64,000 nucleotides of DNA, from the NCBI RefSeq assembly GCF_013394775.1, contig NZ_JABXYT010000001.1, positions 1,812,501-1,876,500 of the forward strand, read 5' to 3'. The notes below the pieces were generated by a model that saw only the letters and a list, made by a program, of their open reading frames with translations, was not told where the DNA came from and made no database searches. Numbering within the stretch: the first letter of the stretch is position 1; each line of letters starts with the position of its first letter. Source of the DNA: Oribacterium sp. oral taxon 102 (GTDB lineage: Bacteria; Bacillota; Clostridia; Lachnospirales; Lachnospiraceae). A program made the position numbers and the translations under genes. This document shows positions 1-8,983 of this stretch, piece after piece.

Positions 1-285
1 AGCCTCGCCCGGGAGGCTTCGGCTAACCTCCCTTCAGGGTAGCAATCGCATGCGATTGCTTTAACCGCTCTAAACCGCGCGGCTCCCCCGATCTCCGATC
101 GGGGGGTGTTTTGGGAGGTACTTCTCTTCGAGAAGTAGTCATGTACGCTCCGGATTTGCCTGATGGCAAATCTCTTCGCTGGGTTCACCTCGGGCTCGAT
201 GCCCTCGGTGAATCCGCCTCTGCCGGACACAGACTTCGTCTGTGCCATGTCGCTACGAGATTTCCTTTATGGAAATCTCTTCGCT
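1..285. repeat. Array of short hairpins downstream of argH
   Basis: Almost every stretch of this region folds back on itself. The arms are 1-6/13-18, a perfect 20-bp palindrome at 41-60, 85-93/97-105 (9 bp), 119-126/130-137 (8 bp), 153-160/165-172 (8 bp), an interrupted stem across 181-215, 228-234/238-244 (7 bp) and 257-265/271-279 (9 bp). Loops are 3-5 bases, often TTC. Two units share the 13-mer AAATCTCTTCGCT (168-180 and 273-285). No T-run follows most stems, so this is not one simple terminator. The last stem overlaps the argH stop codon. It looks like a REP/MITE-type intergenic repeat; its family is unknown. Confidence 0.75.
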
Positions 286-1605
286 CCCCGGTGCACCTTT
301 TGTTTTTCGGTTTTTCACACAGGTTTCCAGAGAGATTGCAGCGTAGATATCCTCATTGATCTGCGGACAGACCGCACGGTATTCGGCGAGGCTCAGATCA
401 TCCAGCGTACAGTCCTTCCTTTCACAGAGCAGCACCAGCTCCCCTACGATACCGTGCGCCGTCCTAAACGGAATGCCCCTTCGCACCAGATAATCGGCGA
501 CATCCGTCGCATTGGTGAAGCCGTTTTTCGCGCTTGCCTCCATTCGCTCCTTATTCCAGCGGATCGTCCGAAGCATGCCGCTCATCAGCAGGACGGAGCG
601 CTTCATCGTATCCATCGCATCGAAGGAGAGCTCCTTGTCCTCCTGCATGTCCTTGTTGTAGGCGAGCGGAAGTCCCTTCATCGTCGTCAGAAGCGCCATC
701 AGCGCCCCATAGACCCGTCCAGTCTTACCGCGGATCAGCTCCGCAATATCCGGATTCTTCTTCTGCGGCATGATGCTGGAGCCGGTGGAGTAGGCATCGG
801 AGATCGTCACGAAGCGATACTCGTTGCTGTTCCAGAGGATGATCTCCTCGCTGAGCCGCGAAAGATGCATCGCGAGCGTCGACAGGTCGAAAAGATACTC
901 CATGAGATAGTCCCGATCGGAAACCGAATCCATGGAATTCTCCGTCGCCCGATCGAAATGCAGCAGCGCCGCCGTATAGTCCCGATCCAGCGGATAGGTC
1001 GTTCCCGCGAATGCACCGCTGCCGAGCGGACAGGCATTTAGGCGGACACGGCAGTCCGCGATGCGGGAGCTGTCGCGGCGGAACATCTCTCGATACGCCG
1101 CCATGTGATGCGCCAGCGTCGTCGGCTGCGCCTTCTGGAGATGCGTAAAGCCCGGCATATAGGTCTGCCGGTTCGCCTCGATGATCTCATCCAGCGTCGT
1201 GAGCAGACCGGAAAGCAGCTCCTGCATGGCGTCGATCTCATCCCGGACATAAAGCTTCATATCCAGTGCGACCTGATCGTTCCGGGAGCGCCCTGTATGA
1301 AGCCGCTTCCCCGCCTCTCCGATCCGTCTCGTCAGCTCCGTCTCCACGAAGCTGTGAATATCCTCGGCTTCCCCTTCCAGGCGCAGCCGCCCCGTCTCGA
1401 TATCCGCAAGGATCTCCGTAAGCCCCTCTACGATGCGCGTGCTGTCCTCCTGCGGGATAATGCCCTGCCTCCCCAGCATCCGCGCGTGCGCAATCGAGCC
1501 TGTAATATCCTGCCGGTACAGTCGCCTGTCAAATGGGAGCGACTGGTTGAAGGCAAAGGCGGCGTCATCCGTCTCTCCCGTGAATCTCCCTCCCCAAAGC
1601 TTCAT
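253..1605 (-). CDS. argH: Argininosuccinate lyase
   Basis: It cleaves argininosuccinate to arginine and fumarate, the last step of arginine synthesis, in the cytosol as a homotetramer. The N-terminus MKLWGGRFTG and the fumarase/aspartase signature GSSIMPQKKNPD (about residues 277-288, holding the catalytic serine loop) identify it. At 450 residues it is close to the usual 455-465. The ATG at 1605 is chosen because it overlaps the yfhO stop as ATGA and starts the conserved N-terminus; longer open frame upstream is only yfhO read in another frame. The last residues (GSEEISIKEIS) are encoded by the terminal hairpin of the adjacent repeat, so the tail is not conserved. argG is not in the window. 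Confidence 0.97.
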   Translation of the reverse strand: MKLWGGRFTGETDDAAFAFNQSLPFDRRLYRQDITGSIAHARMLGRQGIIPQEDSTRIVEGLTEILADIETGRLRLEGEAEDIHSFVETELTRRIGEAGKRLHTGRSRNDQVALDMKLYVRDEIDAMQELLSGLLTTLDEIIEANRQTYMPGFTHLQKAQPTTLAHHMAAYREMFRRDSSRIADCRVRLNACPLGSGAFAGTTYPLDRDYTAALLHFDRATENSMDSVSDRDYLMEYLFDLSTLAMHLSRLSEEIILWNSNEYRFVTISDAYSTGSSIMPQKKNPDIAELIRGKTGRVYGALMALLTTMKGLPLAYNKDMQEDKELSFDAMDTMKRSVLLMSGMLRTIRWNKERMEASAKNGFTNATDVADYLVRRGIPFRTAHGIVGELVLLCERKDCTLDDLSLAEYRAVCPQINEDIYAAISLETCVKNRKTKGAPGSEEISIKEIS

Positions 1606-4418
1606 TTCTCTTCCTCCTCGTCTCTCTCTGCTTTCTCCGTCTCCCCCGGATTGGTATCGGACGAATTGGGCGGCTGCGGGAATTTCACCACCTTTCTGAC
1701 GATCCCCTCCGCTGTCATCGTCCGGATATCCGGAACCTCGATTTCCTTTTCCTTCGATACCTCGGGGATCACGAAAGCCCTGTCCCACTCCTTGGCGGTT
1801 CTGCCCTGCATCCTGAGTGCCTTTTGCCGTCTCCGACGGCTTCTCCCGCGAACGCTGTCTCCCTCCTCCCCTCCGCGCTCTTTCCCGGCGGACTTCCTCC
1901 TGCCCGGCGCGGCTTTTCCATCCACAGGCATTTTCCGCCGCGGTCGCCCGGACTCGAATCCCCAATACAGACAGACCGAGAGCAGAAGGAGCAGAAGAGA
2001 AATCCCCGAGAGCACTGCCCCTATTTTCAGACCCTGCGGAAAATAGCGGAGTGTGATCTCATGCTCTCCGGCGCTGAGCTTGAGCCCGAGGAAGCCCTCC
2101 TTTTCTCTGTCCGGCTTGATTTTTTCACCGTCCACCGTCGCCGTCCATCCCGCGTCATAGGGTATCGTACAGAGCAGCACGCCGTCCTCCGGCAGGACAG
2201 CGCGTCCCGACAGTCTGCCGTCCCCGAAGCGCGCCGGCTCGAAGCCATAGGGACTCAGCCTCTCATAGACAGACCGCAGCACCTCCCTGTCGAAGCGATA
2301 CACGCTGCCGTCCATATCCTGTCCGCTCGTTTCGGAATGAAGGCGGATCTCCTCCCCGCTCCTGAGATAGCCAAGCTCCAGAAAATAGCCCCGATCCACA
2401 TTGTCAAAAAGCTTCTCGCCCTCTGTATAGTACGCCTTGACCTTCTTGATCTTCTGCCTGTTTACATAAACATAATAGAGCCCGGCCTCATCCGCCGTAA
2501 AGACATAGTCCTCCCCCTCGAAGCTCCCGAGCACAGGATGCAGCACCGATCCCGCTCCCAACGCCTCCGTGAAAGAATTCTGTACCAGTGCGGGATTCCC
2601 TGCCTCCAGATCCCAGTCTCGAAGCTGCTGCTCCGTCAGGAAATAACCGATCGGCAGCGTATACCGGTTCCGGTAAAGATAGGTCTTGCCGGAGGCGTTG
2701 ATATACTCCAGTCCCTGCTCCGAGGGATGCGCTGCCTCCTCCGAATAGAGCGCATACTTCACTGCGAAGAGCATATCCATCAGCGGTGTCGAGCCGGTAA
2801 TGGAATAGGCGTTGGTGGAAGCCTCCATGCCCGACTTTCTGAAAAAGTCCGAGCAGTCCTTGTATGCCGTCGAGGAGAAGAGGGAGACGCTGGGAAAATT
2901 CATCCATGCCCCGTCGTTCTTGGTCTTCCTCGTGACCTTCTCCAGGCGATAGAAACCCCTGTCCTCGCTGCGCACCGCCTCCGTCAGCTTCCGTACATCC
3001 GCGTTGTCCGCGATATAGGAGCTGCGGCTCGTCGTCGTGACCGAAGTCACTGCCATATTCACCGCCGTCTCCACCGTGAGAAGGAGCAGCGTCAAAAGGA
3101 GGAGCAGGTTTCCGCCCCGCTTCCGTCGTCTCTCCCAGTACATGCAGCCGAAGTAGAGCAGCACGAGCAGGAGCCCGACATAGAAGCTAGACCAGTGGAA
3201 CGCCTCCTCCGTAACCAGCTTTTGCAGGAGCAGGATCAGCATAAGCGCGATCCCCAGTGCCCGGCACAGCTCCCTAAGCCGGAATGCACGCCGCTCCAGG
3301 TAGGCATGGTAAGCCATGGTAAGCACCAGCAGGATGTAGAGGAAGCTCTGCCGACAGGGCAGACTGTTCGGATAATGAAAGCCGTGCCAGATGAAGTTCA
3401 GCGTATTGATCGAGAAGCTCAGATAGAAAAGGAGCAGCAAAACCCCATAGACAAGCTTCTCTCTAATCCGTATCCGCCGGTTCATGAAGTACAGCGGGAG
3501 AAGCAGGAATACCGCCGTGCCGCAATAGAGGTTCGGCCAATGATTGAGCCCCTGCTCTGTCTCCACATTCGGGAGATGCCGCGCGATCATATCCAGAATC
3601 GTGAAATACTGGGTCGCGGTGTCCGGGAAGCTCACATTCCCGGAGGCGGTCGTCTTCAGCGCATAGATCTCCGGCAGCAGCGTCACCGCCGCAAGTCCTC
3701 CCGAAAGCAATGAAAAGAGTGCGAAGCGGGACGCCCTTTTCCACCAGTCCTCCCGGAACCGCTCTCTCTCCAGCAGCTCGAATGCGAAGAAGTAGAGCAC
3801 GAGAAAGAGACAGATCATGATAGAAATATAGTAGTTCGAGAGAATCGAAAGCCCCAGTGCCACTGTATAGAGAATCGGACTTCCTCCCCGGAGCAGCCGC
3901 TCCATGCCGAGGAGGATCAGCGGAAAGAGCAGAATGCAGTCCAGCCACATGATATTCCAGGAATACGCCGCGAGGTAGCCGCTCATCGCATAGAGTATCC
4001 CGAAGAAGGCGCAGCCGAAGTTCCGACGTCCGAAGTGCCTGCGGAAATAGACCGCCGCCGTCAGGCCGCAGAGTCCGATCTTCACGATGACCAGATAGCT
4101 CATGAATTCCAGCACGAGCCCCCGAGGCACCAATATGAGCAGGAAATTCAGCGGACTTGCCAGATAGTAGCCGTAGAGCGCCGCGAAGTTCACGCCCATC
4201 CCGATGTCCCAGCTGTAGAGGAGAGACCCCCCATGCCGCAGCTTATACTGGAACTCCGAAAAAAAAGGCGCGTACTGGTGGTACAGATCCGTCCGGAGGA
4301 AGCTCTCCTCTCCGAACGGGAAGATCCCCCTTGCGATGAAGATCACCAGCATAATGATACACGGGAGCAGGAACGCAACCAGGTAGGCGTCTGCCGCCCG
4401 AAGCCACTTCTTATTCAT
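1602..4418 (-). CDS. YfhO-family multi-pass membrane protein
   Basis: A 938-residue polytopic protein of the YfhO family, a GT-C-like fold linked in Bacillus and Listeria to glycosylation of wall polymers. The family N-terminus is clear: a first TM segment, then FLRTDLYHQYAPFF and SWDIGMGVNFAALYGYYL. About a dozen hydrophobic segments fill the first 450 residues, followed by an extracellular beta-rich part, a last TM near 795-815 and an unusual 120-residue highly charged, Arg/Lys- then Glu-rich cytosolic tail. It starts 9 nt after gtrA, which often supplies a lipid-linked sugar flippase to such enzymes. It overlaps argH by 4 nt. The donor sugar and acceptor are unknown. Confidence 0.85.
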   Translation of the reverse strand: MNKKWLRAADAYLVAFLLPCIIMLVIFIARGIFPFGEESFLRTDLYHQYAPFFSEFQYKLRHGGSLLYSWDIGMGVNFAALYGYYLASPLNFLLILVPRGLVLEFMSYLVIVKIGLCGLTAAVYFRRHFGRRNFGCAFFGILYAMSGYLAAYSWNIMWLDCILLFPLILLGMERLLRGGSPILYTVALGLSILSNYYISIMICLFLVLYFFAFELLERERFREDWWKRASRFALFSLLSGGLAAVTLLPEIYALKTTASGNVSFPDTATQYFTILDMIARHLPNVETEQGLNHWPNLYCGTAVFLLLPLYFMNRRIRIREKLVYGVLLLLFYLSFSINTLNFIWHGFHYPNSLPCRQSFLYILLVLTMAYHAYLERRAFRLRELCRALGIALMLILLLQKLVTEEAFHWSSFYVGLLLVLLYFGCMYWERRRKRGGNLLLLLTLLLLTVETAVNMAVTSVTTTSRSSYIADNADVRKLTEAVRSEDRGFYRLEKVTRKTKNDGAWMNFPSVSLFSSTAYKDCSDFFRKSGMEASTNAYSITGSTPLMDMLFAVKYALYSEEAAHPSEQGLEYINASGKTYLYRNRYTLPIGYFLTEQQLRDWDLEAGNPALVQNSFTEALGAGSVLHPVLGSFEGEDYVFTADEAGLYYVYVNRQKIKKVKAYYTEGEKLFDNVDRGYFLELGYLRSGEEIRLHSETSGQDMDGSVYRFDREVLRSVYERLSPYGFEPARFGDGRLSGRAVLPEDGVLLCTIPYDAGWTATVDGEKIKPDREKEGFLGLKLSAGEHEITLRYFPQGLKIGAVLSGISLLLLLLSVCLYWGFESGRPRRKMPVDGKAAPGRRKSAGKERGGEEGDSVRGRSRRRRQKALRMQGRTAKEWDRAFVIPEVSKEKEIEVPDIRTMTAEGIVRKVVKFPQPPNSSDTNPGETEKAERDEEEEK

Positions 4419-4427
4419 ATCCTCGCC

Positions 4428-4856
4428 TCACTTCTTAAAGATCCAGAACTTGCTCGCCAGATAGTTGAATACCAGATTCACCGTCGTTGTGGACAGCCAC
4501 GCGAGGCTGTGCCCAAAATGCAGGAGCTCGATGAAGCCGACGAGCAGCACAAAGGTCAGAAGCCCAGATACGAGCCGCGCAGCAAAAAAACCGGAGAACT
4601 CCCGCAGAAGATAGAGCGGCTCCAGCCGGAAGTTCCGGAATACAAAAAACTTATTCGTCCAGTAGGCAAAGATTACCGCGGCGAAAAAGGCGGCGGCATA
4701 GGCAATCTGATAGCTCATACGCGCCGAAAGCCCGCTCCGGAAAAGTCCCAGATCCAGCCCGTGAAAGCATACGAAGTTTACCGCCGTCGTAAGGACACCT
4801 GCGACGAGATACAGCACAGCCTCGCTCCGCAGCAGCCTTTTCCAAAATAGCTTCAT
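4428..4856 (-). CDS. GtrA-like polyprenyl-sugar flippase family protein
   Basis: A 142-residue, four-TM protein of the GtrA/DPMS family, thought to help move undecaprenyl-linked sugars across the membrane. Family features are an early AGVLTTAVNF segment, the YWTNKFFVFRN motif between TM2 and TM3, and the C-terminal NYLASKFWIFKK. ATG 4856 is preferred over GTG 4868 because GTGAGGTC lies at normal Shine-Dalgarno spacing before it. It is first in a gtrA-yfhO-argH operon and probably works with YfhO. The substrate cannot be told from sequence. Confidence 0.85.
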   Translation of the reverse strand: MKLFWKRLLRSEAVLYLVAGVLTTAVNFVCFHGLDLGLFRSGLSARMSYQIAYAAAFFAAVIFAYWTNKFFVFRNFRLEPLYLLREFSGFFAARLVSGLLTFVLLVGFIELLHFGHSLAWLSTTTVNLVFNYLASKFWIFKK

Positions 4857-4991
4857 ATCCGACCTCACAGATTGTTACAGTATACTCCAGCAGCGCCGCA
4901 AGCCGCAAGCCTTCCGGGGACTTTCCGGGGAAAATGCCGCCGATTTCCGGAAAAGCACTGGAAAAATCAGATTTTTTATGATAAAATTTAT

Positions 4992-5020
4992 ATTATATAT
5001 TTCTATATTTTTATAGTCAA
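4992..5020 (-). promoter_or_regulatory. Sigma-A-type promoter of gtrA-yfhO-argH
   Basis: On the minus strand TTGACT (5015-5020) and TATAAT (4992-4997) are separated by 17 bp in an AT-rich stretch. This would give a leader of about 130 nt before gtrA. A second candidate, TTGCGG-18-TATACT, lies nearer the gene within 4878-4907. The divergent carD presumably has its own promoter in the same 260-bp gap, but no convincing one was found. Confidence 0.65.
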
Positions 5021-5129
5021 TCTTTATTATCGATTTCATCTATTCTATTATTCCAGTAACAGTATCTCAGGCATAAAGCTTCGCTTACCTGTACTGCTGT
5101 CTATTCTATGCAAAGGAGGTTGTGTTGTA

Positions 5130-5627
5130 ATGTTCCGAATCGGAGAATACGTCGTTTACGGCTGCAAGGGGATCCACCGGATTCTCGATACGACCCATCT
5201 CTCGCTGGATGGCGTCTCGAGGGATCGGCTCTACTATGTCATGCAGCCGCTGGGAACGGAGAACGGTGCCATCTATGCCCCGGTCGATGCCGAGAAGCTC
5301 AACATGCGGAGCGTAATGACGAAGGCGCAGGCGGAGCGCTTCCTCCTCTCCATTCCGTCCATCGCTCTTCTCGACAGCCAGAGCAACAAGCAGCGGGAGG
5401 ATGCCTACAAAAGCTGTATCCGCAGCTCCGACCCGAACAAGCTGATGCGTGTGATCAAGACCCTTCTCCGGCGGAAGACAGAGCGGAAGCGCAGCGGAAA
5501 ACGGCTGACCGTCTCCGACGTACATTGTCTGGAGCAGGCGGAGGACATCCTCTTTTCGGAGCTCTGTCTGGTGCTCGGACTGGAGCGCCCGGCACTTCTC
5601 GCGCTCGTGCAGGAATCCATAGGCTAA
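5130..5627 (+). CDS. CarD-family transcriptional regulator
   Basis: A 165-residue CarD/CdnL-type protein. The N-terminal Tudor-like RNA-polymerase-interacting domain begins MFRIGEYVVYGCKGI and covers about the first 60 residues. The helical C-terminal part (about 70-165) carries the basic DNA-binding surface. Family members bind the RNAP beta subunit and stabilise open promoter complexes. The start is fixed by a near-perfect AAAGGAGGT 9 nt upstream; a longer open frame reaches back to 4872 but has no ribosome site. It is the only gene in its transcript here and converges on rlmH with 4 nt between stop codons. Confidence 0.9.
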   Translation: MFRIGEYVVYGCKGIHRILDTTHLSLDGVSRDRLYYVMQPLGTENGAIYAPVDAEKLNMRSVMTKAQAERFLLSIPSIALLDSQSNKQREDAYKSCIRSSDPNKLMRVIKTLLRRKTERKRSGKRLTVSDVHCLEQAEDILFSELCLVLGLERPALLALVQESIG

Positions 5628-5631
5628 ACCC

Positions 5632-6111
5632 TTATTTATGATACGGTTCCCCTGCCCTGATTCGGAACGCGCGGTAGAGCTGCTCCAGTACCATGACCCG
5701 CATCAGCTGATGCGGGAAGGTCAGTCTCGAGAAGCTCAGCTTCCTGTCCGCCCGAGCAAGAACCTCCGGAGACAAGCCCAGCGACCCGCCGATTACCAGC
5801 GTGATATCGCTCATCCCGCGAAGCAGCTGCTCGGAGAGCGCCGCGGAAAGTGCCTCCGAGCTCAGCATCTCTCCCTCGATCGCGAGAACGACGACGAAGG
5901 AGCGCTCCGGGATTCTTGTAAGCAGACGCTTTCCCTCTGTTTCTTTGATTTTTCGTTCTGCTGCCGCCGGAGCATGCTCCGGCGTTTTTTCATCCGCGAC
6001 CTCAAGGATCTCCAGCGTGCAATACGAAGAGAGACGCTTCGCATATTCTGCGACAGCGTCCCTCCAGTATGCTTCCTTCATTCTGCCTACCGTGAGAAGT
6101 CTCAGCTTCAT
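5632..6111 (-). CDS. rlmH: 23S rRNA (pseudouridine-1915 N3) methyltransferase
   Basis: RlmH is a small SPOUT-fold, SAM-dependent methyltransferase acting on pseudouridine 1915 in helix 69 of 23S rRNA in the 70S ribosome. The 159-residue length from ATG 6111 matches the family exactly. Conserved blocks are the start MKLRLLTVG, the trefoil-knot SAM-binding FVIGGSLG-like segment (seen as LVIGGSLGLSPEV), TFPHQLMRVMVLEQLYRA and the C-terminal EPYHK. Thirteen in-frame codons upstream are not conserved. A GGAG/GGGA ribosome site precedes the start. The gene appears monocistronic. Confidence 0.96.
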   Translation of the reverse strand: MKLRLLTVGRMKEAYWRDAVAEYAKRLSSYCTLEILEVADEKTPEHAPAAAERKIKETEGKRLLTRIPERSFVVVLAIEGEMLSSEALSAALSEQLLRGMSDITLVIGGSLGLSPEVLARADRKLSFSRLTFPHQLMRVMVLEQLYRAFRIRAGEPYHK

Positions 6112-6140
6112 TTCCCGTCTCCGTTCCGCTCCCCGGCAGC

Positions 6141-6301
6141 CCCCGATCAAGAGTCGGGAACAGCACGCGCTTTATCACAGGCCTGTAATAAAGCGCCTGT
6201 GAGACTTTCCTACAGCTTGTAACAGCTCCGCCAATCCATTCGCTGAAACAGAAACGATTGCCATGAATTTGAAATGGAATTTCAGCGAATTCAGCGAATG
6301 G
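6141..6301. repeat. Stem-loop cluster between rlmH and valS
   Basis: Three inverted repeats lie in the 212-bp gap. GCGCTTTAT at 6168-6176 pairs with ATAAAGCGC at 6187-6195. CCATTCGCTGAA at 6236-6247 pairs with TTCAGCGAATGG at 6290-6301, with an extra partial copy TTCAGCGAA at 6281-6289. A short CCCGA/TCGGG stem sits near 6142-6157. The 12-bp stem may end the valS transcript, though no good T-run follows; the rest resembles a small intergenic repeat. Confidence 0.55.
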
Positions 6302-6323
6302 CTTATGAGGGCATCCGCCCCTT

Positions 6324-8960
6324 TTACAGCCCGGCGAGCCTTTCCTTGACCTGCCCGAGCATCTGCTGATATTTCTGCAGCTTCTCCCGCTCCTCCTGTA
6401 CCTTTTCCTCCGGTGCCTTAGAGAGGAAGCGATCATTACAGAGCATGCCGTTCGAGCGGGCGATCTCTCCCGTGAGCCGCTTCTGTTCCTTTCGGAGCCG
6501 TTCTTTCTCCTTCTCGATATCCACAAGCTCCGCAAACGGGATATAGAGGTTCGCATCCGGGATCACCACGGAAACGGCATCTGCGGAGATGCCCTCCCGA
6601 TCCGCCTGTACGATGACCTCGGAGGCATAGGCAAGTGTCGCGAAAAAGACACGGCTCCTCTCGAAGATGTCCGCTGTCGCCGCGTTCCCGCTCACGACAT
6701 AGACCTTCGCTCTGCGGGACGGCGCGACATTCATCTCGGTACGAATTGCCCGGACTCTTCGCACTGCCTCCTTGATGGTCTCAAGCTCTGTCTCCTCCCT
6801 TGCGAAGTCGAAGCGCGGCTCGAATACAGGCCATGTCTCCCGGATCAGCGGCGTCTCCGGATCCGTCAGTGTGTCGAAGATCTCCTCCGTGATGAACGGG
6901 CAGAACGGATGCAGGAGCTTCAGCCCCGTCGTCAGCACATGCTGCAGCGTCCAGAGCGCCGCGGACTTCGTCTCGTCTCCTTCACTGTAGAGCCGCGGCT
7001 TCACCATCTCGATGTACCAGTCGCAGAACTCCTCCCAGAGGAAGCTCTGTATCTTATCGAGGGCGATCCCCAGATCGAACGCTTCCATATTCCGCGTTAC
7101 CTCTGTGATTACGGCATTCAGCTTCGAGAGGATCCACTTGTCCGCGATCGTCAGCTCCTTCGGCACCTCCACCGGAAGCTCTGCCTTGTCGAGATTCATC
7201 ATAATGAAGCGGGACGCGTTCCAGACCTTGTTCATGAAGTTCCGGGACGCCTCCACCCGCGACCAGTAGAAGCGCATATCGTTGCCCGGCGCGTTGCCGG
7301 TAAGGAGCGTCATGCGGAGCGCATCCGCGCCGTACCTCTCAATCACCTCCAGCGGATCGATGCCGTTGCCGAGGGACTTGCTCATCTTGCGTCCCTGATC
7401 GTCCCGCACCAGTCCGTGGATCAGCACCTTCGAGAACGGAAGCTTCCCGGTCTGCTCGATGCCGGAAAATACCATGCGGACTACCCAGAAGAAAATAATG
7501 TCATAGCCGGTGACAAGCACATCTGTCGGATAGAAATACCGGTATGCCTCGGTGTCCTCCGGCCAGCCCAGCGTTTCAAACGGCCAGAGCGCGCTCGAGA
7601 ACCAGGTGTCGAGTGTATCCTCGTCCTGCCGGAAATGCTTCCCGCCGCAGTGTGGACAGGTCTCCGGCATCTCCTCTGCGACGGCCATCTCCCCGCAGTC
7701 CATGCAGTAATATGCAGGAATCCGATGTCCCCACCAGAGCTGCCTCGAAATACACCAGTCCTTGATGTTCTCCAGCCAATGCAGGTAGGTCTTGCTGTAA
7801 TTTTCCGGGACGAACTGCAGCGCTCCGCTCTTTACCGCCTCAATCGCCGGCTTTGCCATCTCCTCCATTCTTACAAACCACTGCGGCTTGATCATCGGCT
7901 CCACCGTCGTCCCGCAGCGGTCGTGCGTGCCGACATTATGAAGATGCGGAACCACCTTGACCAGGAGGCCGAGTGCCCGGAGATCCTCCACGACCGCCTC
8001 CCGCGCCGCGTAGCGATCCATGCCATCGTATTTCGATCCCGGACAGCAGATCGTAGCGTCATTGTTCAGAATATTGATCTCCGGAAGCTGATGGCGCCTG
8101 CCAACCTCGAAATCGTTCGGATCATGCGCCGGCGTGATCTTCACGCAGCCGGTTCCAAATTCCTTATCCACATACTCGTCCGCAATCACCGGAATCGTGC
8201 GGCCGGTCAACGGGAGCGAAAGCTCCTTCCCGATCAGGTCTCGGTATCTCTCGTCTTCCGGATTGACCGCCACCGCGGTATCACCGAGCAGTGTCTCCGG
8301 ACGAGTCGTCGCGATCTCGACGAATCTGCCCTCTTCTCCGACGATCGGATAGTTGATATGCCAGAAGCTCCCTTCCTGCTCCTCGTGAATAACCTCCGCG
8401 TCGGACAGCGAGGTCTGGCAGACCGGACACCAGTTGATGATCCGTGAACCCCTGTAGATATAGCCCTTCCGATACAGGTTCAGGAAGGTCGTCTGCACCG
8501 CATGGGAGCAGCCCTCATCCATCGTGAAGCGAAGTCTCTCCCAATCCGCGGAGGAGCCGATCTTATGGAGCTGGTTTACAATCCGGTCCTCGTACTCCTC
8601 CTTCCACTTCCATGCCTCGCGGAGGAAGCCCTCTCTGCCGAGCGTATGCTTGTCGATGCCCTGCTCCTTCAGCTTATTGGTGACCTTGACCTCCGTCGCG
8701 ATCGCGGCATGGTCGCAGCCCGGCTGCCAGAGCGCCTCGAAGCCCTGCATTCTCTTGAAACGGATCAGGGAATCCTGCAGCGTATTGTCCAGCGCGTGTC
8801 CCATGTGCAGCTGGCCGGTGACATTGGGCGGCGGCATCATGATCGTAAACGGCTTCCTGTCCGCATTAACCTCCGCATGGAAGCAGTTCCCCTTCATCCA
8901 CATCTCATAGATCCGATCCTCTACCTCCGACGGATCGTATGTCTTCGCAAGTTCCCTCAT
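6324..8960 (-). CDS. valS: Valyl-tRNA synthetase
   Basis: A class Ia aminoacyl-tRNA synthetase charging tRNA-Val, with an editing domain that removes mischarged threonine. Diagnostic motifs are the HIGH variant HMGH in PPPNVTGQLHMGHALDN near residue 45, the editing-domain segment TTRPETLLGDTAVAVNP, a CxxC zinc motif (CPHCGG), KMSKSLGNGIDP, and the C-terminal coiled coil. 878 residues is normal. ATG 8960 is chosen over longer in-frame starts because the family N-terminus begins there (MRELAKTYDP) with AGGAGA just upstream. It is the last gene of the operon starting at 13619, 23 nt after the TPR-like gene. Confidence 0.97.
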   Translation of the reverse strand: MRELAKTYDPSEVEDRIYEMWMKGNCFHAEVNADRKPFTIMMPPPNVTGQLHMGHALDNTLQDSLIRFKRMQGFEALWQPGCDHAAIATEVKVTNKLKEQGIDKHTLGREGFLREAWKWKEEYEDRIVNQLHKIGSSADWERLRFTMDEGCSHAVQTTFLNLYRKGYIYRGSRIINWCPVCQTSLSDAEVIHEEQEGSFWHINYPIVGEEGRFVEIATTRPETLLGDTAVAVNPEDERYRDLIGKELSLPLTGRTIPVIADEYVDKEFGTGCVKITPAHDPNDFEVGRRHQLPEINILNNDATICCPGSKYDGMDRYAAREAVVEDLRALGLLVKVVPHLHNVGTHDRCGTTVEPMIKPQWFVRMEEMAKPAIEAVKSGALQFVPENYSKTYLHWLENIKDWCISRQLWWGHRIPAYYCMDCGEMAVAEEMPETCPHCGGKHFRQDEDTLDTWFSSALWPFETLGWPEDTEAYRYFYPTDVLVTGYDIIFFWVVRMVFSGIEQTGKLPFSKVLIHGLVRDDQGRKMSKSLGNGIDPLEVIERYGADALRMTLLTGNAPGNDMRFYWSRVEASRNFMNKVWNASRFIMMNLDKAELPVEVPKELTIADKWILSKLNAVITEVTRNMEAFDLGIALDKIQSFLWEEFCDWYIEMVKPRLYSEGDETKSAALWTLQHVLTTGLKLLHPFCPFITEEIFDTLTDPETPLIRETWPVFEPRFDFAREETELETIKEAVRRVRAIRTEMNVAPSRRAKVYVVSGNAATADIFERSRVFFATLAYASEVIVQADREGISADAVSVVIPDANLYIPFAELVDIEKEKERLRKEQKRLTGEIARSNGMLCNDRFLSKAPEEKVQEEREKLQKYQQMLGQVKERLAGL

Positions 8961-8983
8961 TCTCCTCTTCCTCTCTCCTCTTC

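Noticed and set aside
1-285. Possible CRISPR array
   Set aside because: The palindromes differ in sequence and there is no constant repeat with equal-length spacers, nor any cas genes.
1824-3713. 629-codon open frame on the plus strand
   Set aside because: It is antisense to yfhO, its product is Arg/Leu/Gln-rich with no family features, and the frame is open only because of high GC content.
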